A stretch of 16,119 nucleotides of DNA. It comes from Phycisphaerales bacterium UBA3158. GTDB taxonomy: Bacteria > Planctomycetota > Phycisphaerae > Phycisphaerales > SM1A02. The translations under genes were made by a program, and so were the position numbers. The stretch lies in assembly GCA_002364555.1 (NCBI GenBank), contig DEYM01000091.1:1-16119 (forward strand), in the 5' to 3' direction. Position 1 is the first letter of the stretch. Each line of letters opens with the position of its first letter. Positions 1 through 10,000 of this stretch are shown here, piece after piece. A model generated the notes under the pieces. That model did not search any database, had not been told where the DNA came from, and was given only the letters and a program-made list of their open reading frames with translations.

Positions 1-2628
1 TCCGATTCAAGCGGTTCCGATCAACCATTTGATCCGGATGCCTTTGAAACACTCGATTCAGGGGTAAGACCCTTGAACGGTCAGGAATCCGATTCGATGG
101 TGCCTGATCCACCAGAGACCGTCGATCCAGGTGAATTCGACATCGACACTTCCGCCACACTCGATACGAGCATGAGACAAGGTCCGGATGCGGACCCCGT
201 GGATTCGGAAGCGGAGACGGTCGATCCAGGAAAAGCCAAGAACGACAAGTTCGACATCGATTCGAACTACAACGCACCCGGTAGGCCCGTGAAGATCGCC
301 AGCTTCGTGATCAAGGGCGTGGTTGGTGCGGGGGGCATGGGTACCGTCTATCTGGGTCGACAGGATCACCCTCGTCGAACGGTGGCCGTGAAGGTGATCA
401 ATCCCGGTGTGACCAATCCTCGTGCATTGAAACGATTCGACTTCGAAGCACAGATGCTGGCCAGACTTCAACATCCGGGAATCGCTCAGATCTACGAGGC
501 TGGAACGTGGGATGACGGATCGGGAGCTGTTCCCTACTTCGCGATGGAGTACATCGCCGGTTCGAAGATCCTCACCGACTACGCCAACGACAAGAATTTG
601 AGTATCAGGGACAAGATCGAACTTATTGCGGGAGCCTGTGAGGCGGTCGGCTATGGGCATACGAAAGGTGTCATACATCGCGATCTCAAGCCGGGAAACA
701 TTCTCGTCACATCGGATGGGCAAGCCAAGATAATCGACTTCGGTGTCGCCAGGAGCACGGATTCCGATGCAGCTGCGACGATGGCGACAGGTGTACACGA
801 CATCGTCGGAACACTTCAATACATGGCACCGGAGCAATGCAGCGGAGATGTCCATGATCTGGATTCCTCCGCGGACGTCTATGCCATGGCCGTCACGGCC
901 TATGAACTTCTGACTGGAAAACTCCCTTATTCCGTGAGTGGCCTTGGTCTGGCCGGAGCCATCAAGGTGATCACGGAGGATCCACCGACTCCATTGGAGT
1001 CGATCGATCCCCACTTGAAGGGGGAGGTATCGACGATCATCGCCAAGGCGATGTCCAAGACGAGGGAGGATCGCTACAGGACGGCATCGGAACTGGGTGA
1101 TGACCTTCGGAGATATCTCTCTGGTGATGCCATCGTCGCCTGTCCACCGACGCTCATAACGACTTTCCGTCGTGTCATCCGCAAGAACCGGGGTGTCGTG
1201 GTGGGTCTTGCCGTCATGATGATGCTTCTTGCAGCCTCGGCCATCGCAGGCGTGTATGCACTCGTTAACAGCAACCGCGCACTTCAGGCGGAGAACACGG
1301 CACTCGAGCAACAGGCCGAGAAGCATGCGATGGTCGGCGAGTTGATGGGTTTCTACATGCGTGACACGGTCGGTTCACTGGCGGCGATCTCGGCGAGCCC
1401 CGAAGTACGTGAACACTTCATGGCCAAGAACATGGAATATCTCAACAAGCTTCTCGATGAAGGTGGAGACGATCCTGTCCTGCTCCGTGTGAGCGCCGAG
1501 GGGCTTTGGCAAATGGGCCACAATGCGTGGAGTCTTCGTGGTGGCAATCGAGGAAACGTCTCCATGGCGATGGAACGATGGAACGAGGCGTTCATCGTAC
1601 TTGAACGCCTGCTCAGCGAGAATCCCGGCGATCTCGAATCGAGAATGCTGGCCATCGAGACGTGCAACAGTCTCTTTGTGGCAGCGATGAAGAATGATGA
1701 CCGTGAAGTCGCCGGCAAATGGCTTGAGAAAGCGGGGGATCTGTCGGCGACTCTCCAGAAGAGCGACATGGATCAATGGAATCTTCTCATGGCGGTTCTG
1801 AGGAACGTCGCCAAGTTCGATGGCGTCAGTTCCGATCCGGAACAGGACAAGACGAACCAGGAGATGCTCGAGCTCGCCGAATTCGGAATCAACACATTCA
1901 AGATGCCAGATGGTCTCCCAGATCTCCGTGTCGAGAGAAATGCCACCCTGACATGGAATCGAATAGCCTTCCAGCTCAGTAGCAACGGCCTGCATGAGAG
2001 AGCGTTGGAGTACTACCAGAGATCCCTCGATTCCCGCGAGGCGATGGTGGCTGGCAGTGGCGGTGACAACACGAGATCCGATATCGCCATGTTCCGAAGG
2101 GACATCAACAACAGCACTCGATATGTCGCCAATCAGCTGATCTATCTGGGACGGACGGACGAGGCGATCGACATTCTGGAGACCAAGACACTGCCATCGG
2201 TCAGACAGATAGCGAGGGAAGCTCCTGACGACATCCGTTCATTGGCGGATCTTGCGAAGATCCTCACTGAAATCGGGGAATACCAGTTCACTTCCGGGAT
2301 GACCGTCAAGGCGATCAAGACTCTCAATGAATCCATCTACTCATGGGGTCTCGTGGCAGCGTTGGCCAACTCCGAGATCATCAACGATCTTGGATCCACA
2401 CGCGAGACCGTCCGTTCCTATGGAAATCTGATCGAGGCGTATCTGATCCAGGACGATCTGGCGGGAGCTGAGGAAAGTATCGCGGATGCCATCGAACTGA
2501 CCGGCGAGGCGGCTGCCAAGTGGCCTCAGAACGAACGACTCATGTCGCTGGTGGATCGAGTCCAGGGCTTCAAATACGAACTTCAGCGCAGGAAGAACGA
2601 GAAGAGACGGGAATCGTCCGGCAACTAG
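1..2628 (+). CDS. Transmembrane Ser/Thr protein kinase with TPR-like C-terminal half (5' end outside window)
   Basis: A Hanks-type kinase that should phosphorylate Ser/Thr on unknown partners. The frame is open from base 1 without an initiator, and the repeat FETLDSG at 43-63 shows coding sequence continues left of the window. Numbering from TTG 73: acidic, Pro/Asp-rich N-terminus 1-70; glycine loop GAGGMG 85-90; ATP lysine K107; catalytic loop HRDLKPGN 202-209; DFG 222-224; APE 252-254; kinase domain to about 350. One membrane helix at about 374-398 follows a basic patch (RRVIRKNR), so the kinase should be cytoplasmic and the C-terminus outside. A short helical stalk and a 430-residue helical region follow, with TPR-like stretches near 635-660, 690-715 and 790-815. 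All catalytic residues are present. It converges on the FG-GAP gene with overlapping stop codons. The kinase call is very secure; the partner and the signal are unknown. Confidence 0.95.
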   Translation, partial: SDSSGSDQPFDPDAFETLDSGVRPLNGQESDSMVPDPPETVDPGEFDIDTSATLDTSMRQGPDADPVDSEAETVDPGKAKNDKFDIDSNYNAPGRPVKIASFVIKGVVGAGGMGTVYLGRQDHPRRTVAVKVINPGVTNPRALKRFDFEAQMLARLQHPGIAQIYEAGTWDDGSGAVPYFAMEYIAGSKILTDYANDKNLSIRDKIELIAGACEAVGYGHTKGVIHRDLKPGNILVTSDGQAKIIDFGVARSTDSDAAATMATGVHDIVGTLQYMAPEQCSGDVHDLDSSADVYAMAVTAYELLTGKLPYSVSGLGLAGAIKVITEDPPTPLESIDPHLKGEVSTIIAKAMSKTREDRYRTASELGDDLRRYLSGDAIVACPPTLITTFRRVIRKNRGVVVGLAVMMMLLAASAIAGVYALVNSNRALQAENTALEQQAEKHAMVGELMGFYMRDTVGSLAAISASPEVREHFMAKNMEYLNKLLDEGGDDPVLLRVSAEGLWQMGHNAWSLRGGNRGNVSMAMERWNEAFIVLERLLSENPGDLESRMLAIETCNSLFVAAMKNDDREVAGKWLEKAGDLSATLQKSDMDQWNLLMAVLRNVAKFDGVSSDPEQDKTNQEMLELAEFGINTFKMPDGLPDLRVERNATLTWNRIAFQLSSNGLHERALEYYQRSLDSREAMVAGSGGDNTRSDIAMFRRDINNSTRYVANQLIYLGRTDEAIDILETKTLPSVRQIAREAPDDIRSLADLAKILTEIGEYQFTSGMTVKAIKTLNESIYSWGLVAALANSEIINDLGSTRETVRSYGNLIEAYLIQDDLAGAEESIADAIELTGEAAAKWPQNERLMSLVDRVQGFKYELQRRKNEKRRESSGN
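46..231 (+). repeat. ETxDxG protein repeats in the kinase N-terminus
   Basis: Three copies of a short coded motif occur in the disordered acidic leader before the kinase domain: ETLDSG (46-63), ETVDPG (115-132) and ETVDPG (214-231), at intervals of 69 and 99 bases. FDID also recurs downstream of the second and third copies (EFDIDT, KFDIDS). The threonine followed by an acidic residue resembles an autophosphorylation or phosphothreonine-binding-domain docking site; that role is an inference. Confidence 0.6.
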
Positions 2629-5600
2629 AGGCAGGAACCCCAGTAGCTGATGATGGACAGCAGATCATCGATGTCACTGTCGCCATCGCCATCAGCATCG
2701 AACTCGCAACCAGAAACACATCCGAAGTTAGCGATCACCCCGAGGAGATCGTCGATGTTGATGGTTCCATCACAATTGGCATCACCAGAACACTGACATG
2801 CCTGTTCGGGACTGCGAAGACTCAAGGATGGGATCGCTCCGTTTCTCAGGGCACCAGAAGAGCCGTTGATGGTCACCAGTTTCCTTGAACCATCACCATC
2901 GATATCGCCGGCTGCGACAAGCAGTGGCGATTCACCCTCGGCCACATCGACACTCGTGAACGACAGGTTTCCATCATTCTGGAGGATTCTGATGATCCTG
3001 TTCCCGGATTCATTGGTGGTCACGGTCGCGATGTCGATGTCGCCATCGAGGTCGAAGTCGACAGCGGTGGTTGCCGTAGGCGAGGCTCCCATCAGGATGT
3101 AGGTGGCCGCATTGAAGGTTCCAGGGGAGCTTGAATCCTGAAGCAACAGAGCGATCGTTCCATTGGTCGTACTCGTGACCACGATGTCAACGAATCCGTC
3201 ACTGTTGATGTCGGCAATATCCATTCCGCCCGGATCAGCACCCACGACGTATTCATCCAGCTGGAGACTGGGCCCGTTGCTGCCCATGAGGAATCGACCT
3301 ACGGAGGTTCGCCCATTGCTCTTACGACCAGCGAATGGAATGTCCTTGTCCTTCTCGTCCTCACTGGGATCGACACCAGCGGGCACCCCGGTCGCCTCGA
3401 GGTTGACGACATTGCTGAATCCACCAGCCCTGTTCAAACTCGATGTTCCAGCATAGATCAGCCAATCGCCGTTGCCATCAAGATCATCATCGGAGACGCC
3501 GATCACCAGATCTTTTTCGTTGTTGGAGTCGTAGTCGATTCCAGCCAGACAGGTCGGACTCCTGTTGAGATCCAGATCAAGCTCGGTGAATCCATTGCTG
3601 ATGTTCTGATCCTCGTTGTAGTAGACGCGAACATTCTCATCCGCCGAGTTGGCTACTGCCAGATCCCTTGTCCCATCACCATCGAAATCACCACTGGTGA
3701 TATCGACGGGTCCACTACCGGTGTTGACGATCACCTGCTGTGTGACACCCCCGGCTCCGTCGGTTTCGAAGATGACGAGGCTTCCGGGACTGCCATCGAA
3801 GATGAGACAGATCTCCTCGGCACCGTCGCCATTGAGATCGACCACCTCGATCGCAAGGGCGATATCCCCGACATCGATGGAATTGGGGTCCTCGAAGGAG
3901 AGAAGTCCCTCCAGGTCGACGATATCCAGAACCAACTCCCATCCAGTCACGCTTGTCGCTTCGCTGTAGCGTGGCAGCATGGCCAGGCCATTCGGTAGGC
4001 CCGGAAGAACGATCACATCGTGCCGACTCGAATCGGCGGATGGAGCCAGATCCGATTTCATGAAGTGGAAGACATCTCCAGACTCGAGTTGGTTCGCCAG
4101 ATCGGAGTTTATCTCCACCCTGAGCGAGCCTCCGAGTTCGACGTTGTTCGCGTCGATTATGAAGAGATCCTGGGTTGTGTAGTTGTTGATGCCATATCCA
4201 AGCAGGCCGTTTGCGGACTGTATGAAGGAGTCGCAGTTGAGCTTCCCACTGACGGCCAGATACAGGCTCCCAGCCATGTCCCGATCACTCGATCCGAGGC
4301 GGACATACTCCTGGACATTCAGCACATTGCCACCACCGATGATCACACTTGCGGATTCGATGATTGCCTCGGAATAGATGTCGATCGATCTCACCACGGG
4401 ATCCTGCTTGGCACCATCGACGAGCAGGACGATCTTGTCGAAGAGGAATTTCAACCGGGCGTCGATTGAGATCTGCAGTTCGACGAGATATCTGGTCGAA
4501 CCCAGCAACGAGAACACGAGTGTGTCACCTTCATCCGGTGGGATCGTCCAGTTCGAGTTGTTGTTGAATGATCCACCATTGGCCTCTATCCAGTAGACGT
4601 TGTCCGAGTTGTCCACTCGGGCGAGCCCCTTGGATGCCGTTTCGAAGGACTGTGCATTCTCAGGAGCATTGAACATGTACAAGGTCGATTCGCTGAAGGT
4701 CACCGAACTCCCGATTTCATTTGGAAAATGCACGTCTGGATTGACGATTCTTCCATTGTGCGCCATGAAACCGACGGATCCGTTTTCATCTATACGACCA
4801 ACGAACATGTCGACGGCACCACCACTCCAGAACGGAATGGAATCGCCACCACCCATGTATCCACGCAGACTTGCCGCCACGCGATATGTGTCGTCCTCTC
4901 TCGAGATGGCGACACTCTCCGCGAATCCACCGAAGGTGTCTTGCTGGGGAGGGACCATGAAATGGGATTCGGAGAGTGTTCCATTGATCAACGCAACGGC
5001 GTAGGCGGCTCCATCGGGCGCTATCGTGGTCGCCCCGGGCGCACCACTGAGGATATACCTGCCTTCGAGGTCGACACTGGACCCGAACAGGCTTCCTTCG
5101 ACCTCTCCGCCGATTGATGGAAGATCGCTCCATGATCCGGAGGCAGGCCCTCCTGTATGCAGCCAGATAACACCCTTGTCGTTCAGGAAACTGGGTTCGC
5201 CGGCGGCCATGACGAGCCCGTTCTCCATGGTCTCAACGACCACATCGACTCCAAGGAGGGATATCGGCTCATCGGATGTCCTGTTGAATGCCTCGGTCCA
5301 GTTTGCCACGTCATCGACGTGTGATGTGTAGACATAGCAGTGCCCTTGTGACACGGCCTGTCCTGTTAACAGTGAGACACCGGGACTGCCGATCGCGAGA
5401 TAGACATTGTCCAGATCATCGATATGCAGATCCACGCAGTATCCATAGGCGATATCCGAACTCGACGACGGAACCAACGAGGCCATCTTCACATAGCCCT
5501 TCGAGGTCTCTTCATAGATGTGCACATCGCCCGTTCCATCGCTCCCGGGAGAACCCACTGCCAGGATGTTCCCAGCTTGACTCACCGAGAACCCAAACAG

Positions 5601-6992
5601 ATCGGACGAGGGACCACCATCTCCGGTCAGTACACCATCGAGTATCCACGTGCTGTTCAGATTGTCCACGAGCTGAACCAGACCGTTGCCACCACCAGCT
5701 TGAGGAACTCCGAGTACCACCCGGCCCCCGGAGACGGAAACAGCTGAAGGAACCAGGCCATCGAAGGTATCCAGCGTCGTCGATGTCTCGTATCCGATGG
5801 TCTCGCTGGTTTCGGGTTCTATCGAATTCTGTGGTACGACCGATATCCGTCCATGGTTCGGACCGTGCACATCACTTCCGGGCTCACCACAAAATACGTT
5901 GGCGGATCCAATGGCGATGTCCGATCCAAACTGTGAACCAGTCATCAGATCGTCGGGTTGGATCCGACCCAGATATGGATAGGTCGGAAAACCACTGTTT
6001 GTGTCTGGGCAATCGAACAGATAGACGGATCCCTTGTCATCGGAAAACGGTGCCGACACAGCTACCGTACTGCCGTTGCTGGCTATGGAATAACCGAACT
6101 GGCTGTTGGGCACTTCGGTTGGTGGTGAAAGAAACGAGTTGAAGAACCATCCGAAGGAACCGGATCCATCATCGAAGTAGTTCACCATCCACACGATTCC
6201 GGATGATTCACCAAGACCATAGAACGGCGCGCCTACGAACAGGCGCCCATTACTCAGAACGACATCCCATCCAAGGTTTCCCGATGTCCATGGAAACTCG
6301 AAGGTGATATCCTCCTCGATGGTCAGAAATCCATTTGTCAGGGAGACTCTGTGTACACGTCCGTCGCTTCCCAGATATTCGGGAGATCCCACGAATCCGG
6401 TCCCATACTCAACCGCTACCGAATGTCCCCATTTGCTACCAGGGGGCAGCGGGGATCCAACGAAACCGTAGTTGTTCCACATGAATTGGGTACTGCCGTC
6501 CGGGAACATGTATTCCTCGAAGACATACGCACCGACAGCCTCGACACTACCGGGTGCACCGATGAGAAGCTCATCTTCGTTCAGATCGACCGACCAACCG
6601 AACAGATCGATTCCCGGCGGGGGAGTCAGGTATTCGTATTCCGTCCACTGCATACCCGACTCACTCGATTCATATCTCAGAATCAAGGCCTTGTTGTCAC
6701 CAGGAATACCGATGACGGCCCACTCACCATCGATGGCAACCGCCTTTCCTGCAGCGGCATCACTGCCGAAGCCGGATACATCCAATGTCCATATGGGCGA
6801 GGTGCTGTTGCCATTGACATAGATGGCGACGTGACCTCGATCATTGTTGCCCGTCGATGTCCCGACTATGAGATGGTCACTGGACTTGTCCAGAGCCGAA
6901 CCGAAGCCCGGTGTGGCTCCGGAGGGCGGCATGATTTCCAATGTCGAGAAGGCTAGTACTGATGGCAGGATGACAAGACTGGCAAGGCACAT
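2625..6992 (-). CDS. Giant secreted FG-GAP/VCBS repeat protein with C-terminal six-Cys dockerin-like module (paralogue 1)
   Basis: An exported 1455-residue beta-propeller protein, probably extracellular or surface-attached; its ligand is unknown. A hydrophobic N-terminus (about residues 2-15) looks like a signal peptide but has no Lys/Arg. The start is fixed by an in-frame TGA two codons upstream, with GGAG 11 bases before the ATG. Fourteen FG-GAP-like repeats (pattern FGxSVxxxxxxLxVGxP) span about 28-790, seven before and seven after a linker near 385-410. A beta-rich domain follows (about 795-1060, opening with an SNW..PP..GDT..F motif), then six D-x-D-x-D-G repeats (about 1070-1390) and a 57-residue module with two dockerin-type calcium loops (1399-1455). 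It is a tandem paralogue of the gene upstream, 85 bases away, and probably shares its transcript. FG-GAP proteins often mediate adhesion, but function here is inferred only from fold. Confidence 0.9.
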   Translation of the reverse strand: MCLASLVILPSVLAFSTLEIMPPSGATPGFGSALDKSSDHLIVGTSTGNNDRGHVAIYVNGNSTSPIWTLDVSGFGSDAAAGKAVAIDGEWAVIGIPGDNKALILRYESSESGMQWTEYEYLTPPPGIDLFGWSVDLNEDELLIGAPGSVEAVGAYVFEEYMFPDGSTQFMWNNYGFVGSPLPPGSKWGHSVAVEYGTGFVGSPEYLGSDGRVHRVSLTNGFLTIEEDITFEFPWTSGNLGWDVVLSNGRLFVGAPFYGLGESSGIVWMVNYFDDGSGSFGWFFNSFLSPPTEVPNSQFGYSIASNGSTVAVSAPFSDDKGSVYLFDCPDTNSGFPTYPYLGRIQPDDLMTGSQFGSDIAIGSANVFCGEPGSDVHGPNHGRISVVPQNSIEPETSETIGYETSTTLDTFDGLVPSAVSVSGGRVVLGVPQAGGGNGLVQLVDNLNSTWILDGVLTGDGGPSSDLFGFSVSQAGNILAVGSPGSDGTGDVHIYEETSKGYVKMASLVPSSSSDIAYGYCVDLHIDDLDNVYLAIGSPGVSLLTGQAVSQGHCYVYTSHVDDVANWTEAFNRTSDEPISLLGVDVVVETMENGLVMAAGEPSFLNDKGVIWLHTGGPASGSWSDLPSIGGEVEGSLFGSSVDLEGRYILSGAPGATTIAPDGAAYAVALINGTLSESHFMVPPQQDTFGGFAESVAISREDDTYRVAASLRGYMGGGDSIPFWSGGAVDMFVGRIDENGSVGFMAHNGRIVNPDVHFPNEIGSSVTFSESTLYMFNAPENAQSFETASKGLARVDNSDNVYWIEANGGSFNNNSNWTIPPDEGDTLVFSLLGSTRYLVELQISIDARLKFLFDKIVLLVDGAKQDPVVRSIDIYSEAIIESASVIIGGGNVLNVQEYVRLGSSDRDMAGSLYLAVSGKLNCDSFIQSANGLLGYGINNYTTQDLFIIDANNVELGGSLRVEINSDLANQLESGDVFHFMKSDLAPSADSSRHDVIVLPGLPNGLAMLPRYSEATSVTGWELVLDIVDLEGLLSFEDPNSIDVGDIALAIEVVDLNGDGAEEICLIFDGSPGSLVIFETDGAGGVTQQVIVNTGSGPVDITSGDFDGDGTRDLAVANSADENVRVYYNEDQNISNGFTELDLDLNRSPTCLAGIDYDSNNEKDLVIGVSDDDLDGNGDWLIYAGTSSLNRAGGFSNVVNLEATGVPAGVDPSEDEKDKDIPFAGRKSNGRTSVGRFLMGSNGPSLQLDEYVVGADPGGMDIADINSDGFVDIVVTSTTNGTIALLLQDSSSPGTFNAATYILMGASPTATTAVDFDLDGDIDIATVTTNESGNRIIRILQNDGNLSFTSVDVAEGESPLLVAAGDIDGDGSRKLVTINGSSGALRNGAIPSLSLRSPEQACQCSGDANCDGTINIDDLLGVIANFGCVSGCEFDADGDGDSDIDDLLSIISYWGSCL
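2628..2798 (-). other. Six-cysteine dockerin-like domain of paralogue 1 (residues 1399-1455)
   Basis: Two calcium-loop segments of the D-x-N-x-D-G-x-I-x-x-x-D type (GDANCDG..NIDDLL and DADGDGDSDIDDLL) are framed by cysteines at module positions 1, 3, 9, 27, 31 and 56. The loops match dockerin/EF-hand spacing; the cysteine frame is not that of classic clostridial dockerins. From memory, Phycisphaerae exoproteins carry a C-terminal dockerin-like domain of this kind that is thought to anchor or sort them. No cohesin-like partner is visible in the window. Confidence 0.75.
3327..3374 (-). other. Conserved 16-residue motif VDPSEDEKDKDIPFAG in paralogue 1
   Basis: Residues 1207-1222 are identical to residues 1281-1296 of the neighbouring paralogue. 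The motif sits between the third and fourth D-x-D-x-D-G repeats and does not look like a propeller strand, so it is probably a loop or insertion. Function unknown. Confidence 0.7.
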
Positions 6993-7077
6993 GGCGTATC
7001 AAGCTCCACGATCCCCCTCACACGTAACCATTCTTCGCGGATCAGGTGAAGAACAGTCCTCGACTACCAGGCGGTCG

Positions 7078-10000
7078 CTAGCGGCAGTCATTCCATCCGG
7101 CGATCACAATCAGGAGATCCTCGACATCAACCGTGGAATCACCATTCAGATCCGCGGAACATTCCCCCGCACAATCGAAGTCCGAAAGTACCGCCAGGAG
7201 ATCATCGATGTCGATGGATCCATTGCAATCAACGTCTCCAGAGCAGTCACATGATGTCTCACCTTTTCGAAGTGCGAGTACAGGAGATGCATCCCCGTTT
7301 CGCAGAAGCGATCCAGAATCGCCGATGGTCACCAGATCGTTCGTGCCGTCTCCATTCACATCGCCTGAATCGACCAGTAGTGGAAACTCACCTTCGGCCA
7401 GATCGATGGAGGTGAAGGTCAGGTTGCCGTCGTTTTGAAGGACTCGGACGATCCGATCGGAACTGACTTCACTGGTTGTGATTGTGGCTATGTCGTTGTT
7501 GCCATCGGAATCGAAGTCGATGATCGTTATGCCGGATGGATTGAGGCCGGCGGGCACCTGCAGAGCCGGAAGGAATTCACCCGGGTTTGCCGAATCCTGA
7601 ATCAGGATCGGGATCGAATTGTTCGTTCTGCTGGTGAGAACCATGTCGGCGAATCCGTCATTGTTGATATCGCCGACGACAATGCCACCCAGATCGGCTC
7701 CTGCGGGATACTCATCGAGGCTGAGTCCCGGACCACGAGCGAATGACCCACGCGCAGAGACAGCTCTACCATCGCGTCTCGATCCGGCGAATGGGATGTC
7801 CTTGTCCTTCTCATCCTCACTTGGATCGACATTGATGGGCGCACTGTTCATTCCCAGAGTCTGCACGTTGGTGAATCCAACACCTCTCAAGGTCGATGAT
7901 GCCGCGAAGATCTCGAACCCACCATCCAGACTGGAATTGATCTCGAATCCCACGACGAGATCGTCCAGTGAATCGGCAGAGAGATAATCGAATGCCGCCA
8001 GACACGTTGGTACCTGACCCACACTCAGGGTATCCGTTGTGAATCCATTGGATGGGTCTGCATCCTCATTCACATAGTAGATGACATCCTGTGAAAGTCT
8101 GTTCGCCACGGCTAGGTCCTGATTACCATCGTCATCGAAATCGCCGGACGTGATGTCGACCGGTTCATCTCCGGTATTGAGGATGATCTGCTGGTCGATT
8201 CCACCGGCGCCATCGTTCTCGAAGATCACGAGCTGACCGGGACTTCCATCGAACACGACGCAGATCTCATCGGCACCGTCATTATTGAGATCGACGACCT
8301 CGATCGCCACCGCGTCTCCATCAACCGTGGTCGTATTGGCATCCGCAAAGTCAAGAAGGTCGGCGATGTTGACGACCTCGATCACAACCTCCCAGGTTTC
8401 ACCACCACCTCGTGCATTCTCGATTGAACGATAGTCAATCTGGAATGCGAGGTCGTTGGGCAATGCTGGAAGCAGCACGAGATCGAATCTGTCCTGACCA
8501 TCGACAGGTATTCCATTGGATCTGAGAAGGACAATCTCATCTCCGACAGACAGACTTTCCTCGTGGTTCTGCCTCAGGTCCACGGATACCGAACCACCGA
8601 TTGACGGCGGCTGCATGGTCTCGATGCACGAGGAATTCGAAGCCGGGAAGGAATCGTCAATGTCTATTCTGAGCGATGAACCACCATCCACCGTGAAGTT
8701 GCCTCCGATAGAGATACCCATGGTCATCAGTTCGAGTGATCCAGATTCCCCGGGTCGACCGATCGTCACATCATTCTGAACCTCTAGTTCGCCCGAGGAG
8801 ATCGCGAGTGCGGCAGAACGAATCTCTGGTGGTGAAGACACCTCCAGATTGCCCGTGATCGTCGCGTCCGTAGTTCCAGTGAAATCACTATCCTCGAAGT
8901 CGAACCAGAGCTGCTCAAGTGAGATCTCCATCGATCCATTCCATGTCTCAACATCGAAGTAAATCGGGTGCGAGGGTGCCAGCAACCTCGAGAAGACAGC
9001 CTTGTTGGAACCCTCAGGAGTTCTAGACCAGGCACTGTCATCCGAAAGAGGTGGCCAGTAGTACTGTGTACTTGTCCATGTAAGAACGTTCTCGATCGCG
9101 AAATCGGCTATGTACGAACGATCCAGAATGCTCTCCGATGGTTCGTAGGCGGGGGCTGTGACCATCAAACGATCACCAGCGACAGCCATGTCAAGGCCGA
9201 GGTCATCATCCTCCTGTGTGTCGTTTGACAGAAGGAGCCTGCTCACTTCCCAATCGAGTTCGTTCCATGGGGCATCCGGGTTGAACTCATAGACCGCTAC
9301 CAGTCCGGTGTTCCGACCCATGTAGTCCGCATACGGAGCGCCCACGAACACCTGCTGATGTTCCGCGGTGATGCCTACCGAGAATCCAAAGATGTCACCA
9401 CCACGTCCAGTCGGTGTGTTGAGATATGAATCGAGTGTCCATGATGCGGATCCACTGGACGGCGTCGCCTTGAAGAGATACGCATCACCCGCCGTTTGAG
9501 CGAAGTAGCCGAAATTCGAGTACCAGTTCGCCTGCGGCGCCCCGACGACCAGCATCCCATCGTCAATGGCTACGTCATATCCGAATGCGTAACTGGACCA
9601 GTTGTCGGGGAACTGGATACCGGGTTGCACCGTCTCCTCATGGGACCATGTTCCCGAACCGTTGTCCCTTCGGAACAGTTCCACGGATCCGGTGAGTTGA
9701 TTGCTTGTCCAGTCGGTGTTTCCAATGGCGATGACCACGCTTCCGGAAGCATCGACATCCATATCGAGGCTGAAGCCGAATTTGAAATCCCCACCCATGA
9801 TCGATGGATCCTGAAGAGTACCCTCGAGCGTCCTGTTGCCTGTTTCGAGATTGATCCTCCAGATGTATACGAGGCCGTCCGTGCCTCCATCGGGATCCCC
9901 AGCTGCGATCAAGGCGAGATCCCCGAGAACCGCTGTAGCCACGGACATTCCGAGTCCACTGCTTGATTCGACCGTCAGTTCATCTATCAATGACCAGTTG

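Noticed and set aside
73..75. TTG 73 as start of the kinase
   Set aside because: The same frame is open and repeat-containing back to base 1, and no Shine-Dalgarno sequence precedes this TTG.
58..1326. 422-codon open frame antisense to the kinase
   Set aside because: It lies exactly opposite a well-defined kinase domain, has no recognisable domain, and arises from the codon bias of the real gene.
5288..6142. 284-codon Arg/His-rich open frame antisense to the 1455-residue protein
   Set aside because: Low-complexity shadow of the FG-GAP repeats on the other strand, with no ribosome-binding site or domain.
7031..7053. TTCTTC/GAAGAA inverted repeat between the two FG-GAP genes as a terminator
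   Set aside because: A six-pair AT-rich stem with an 11-base loop and no T-run is too weak to call a terminator; the genes are more likely co-transcribed.
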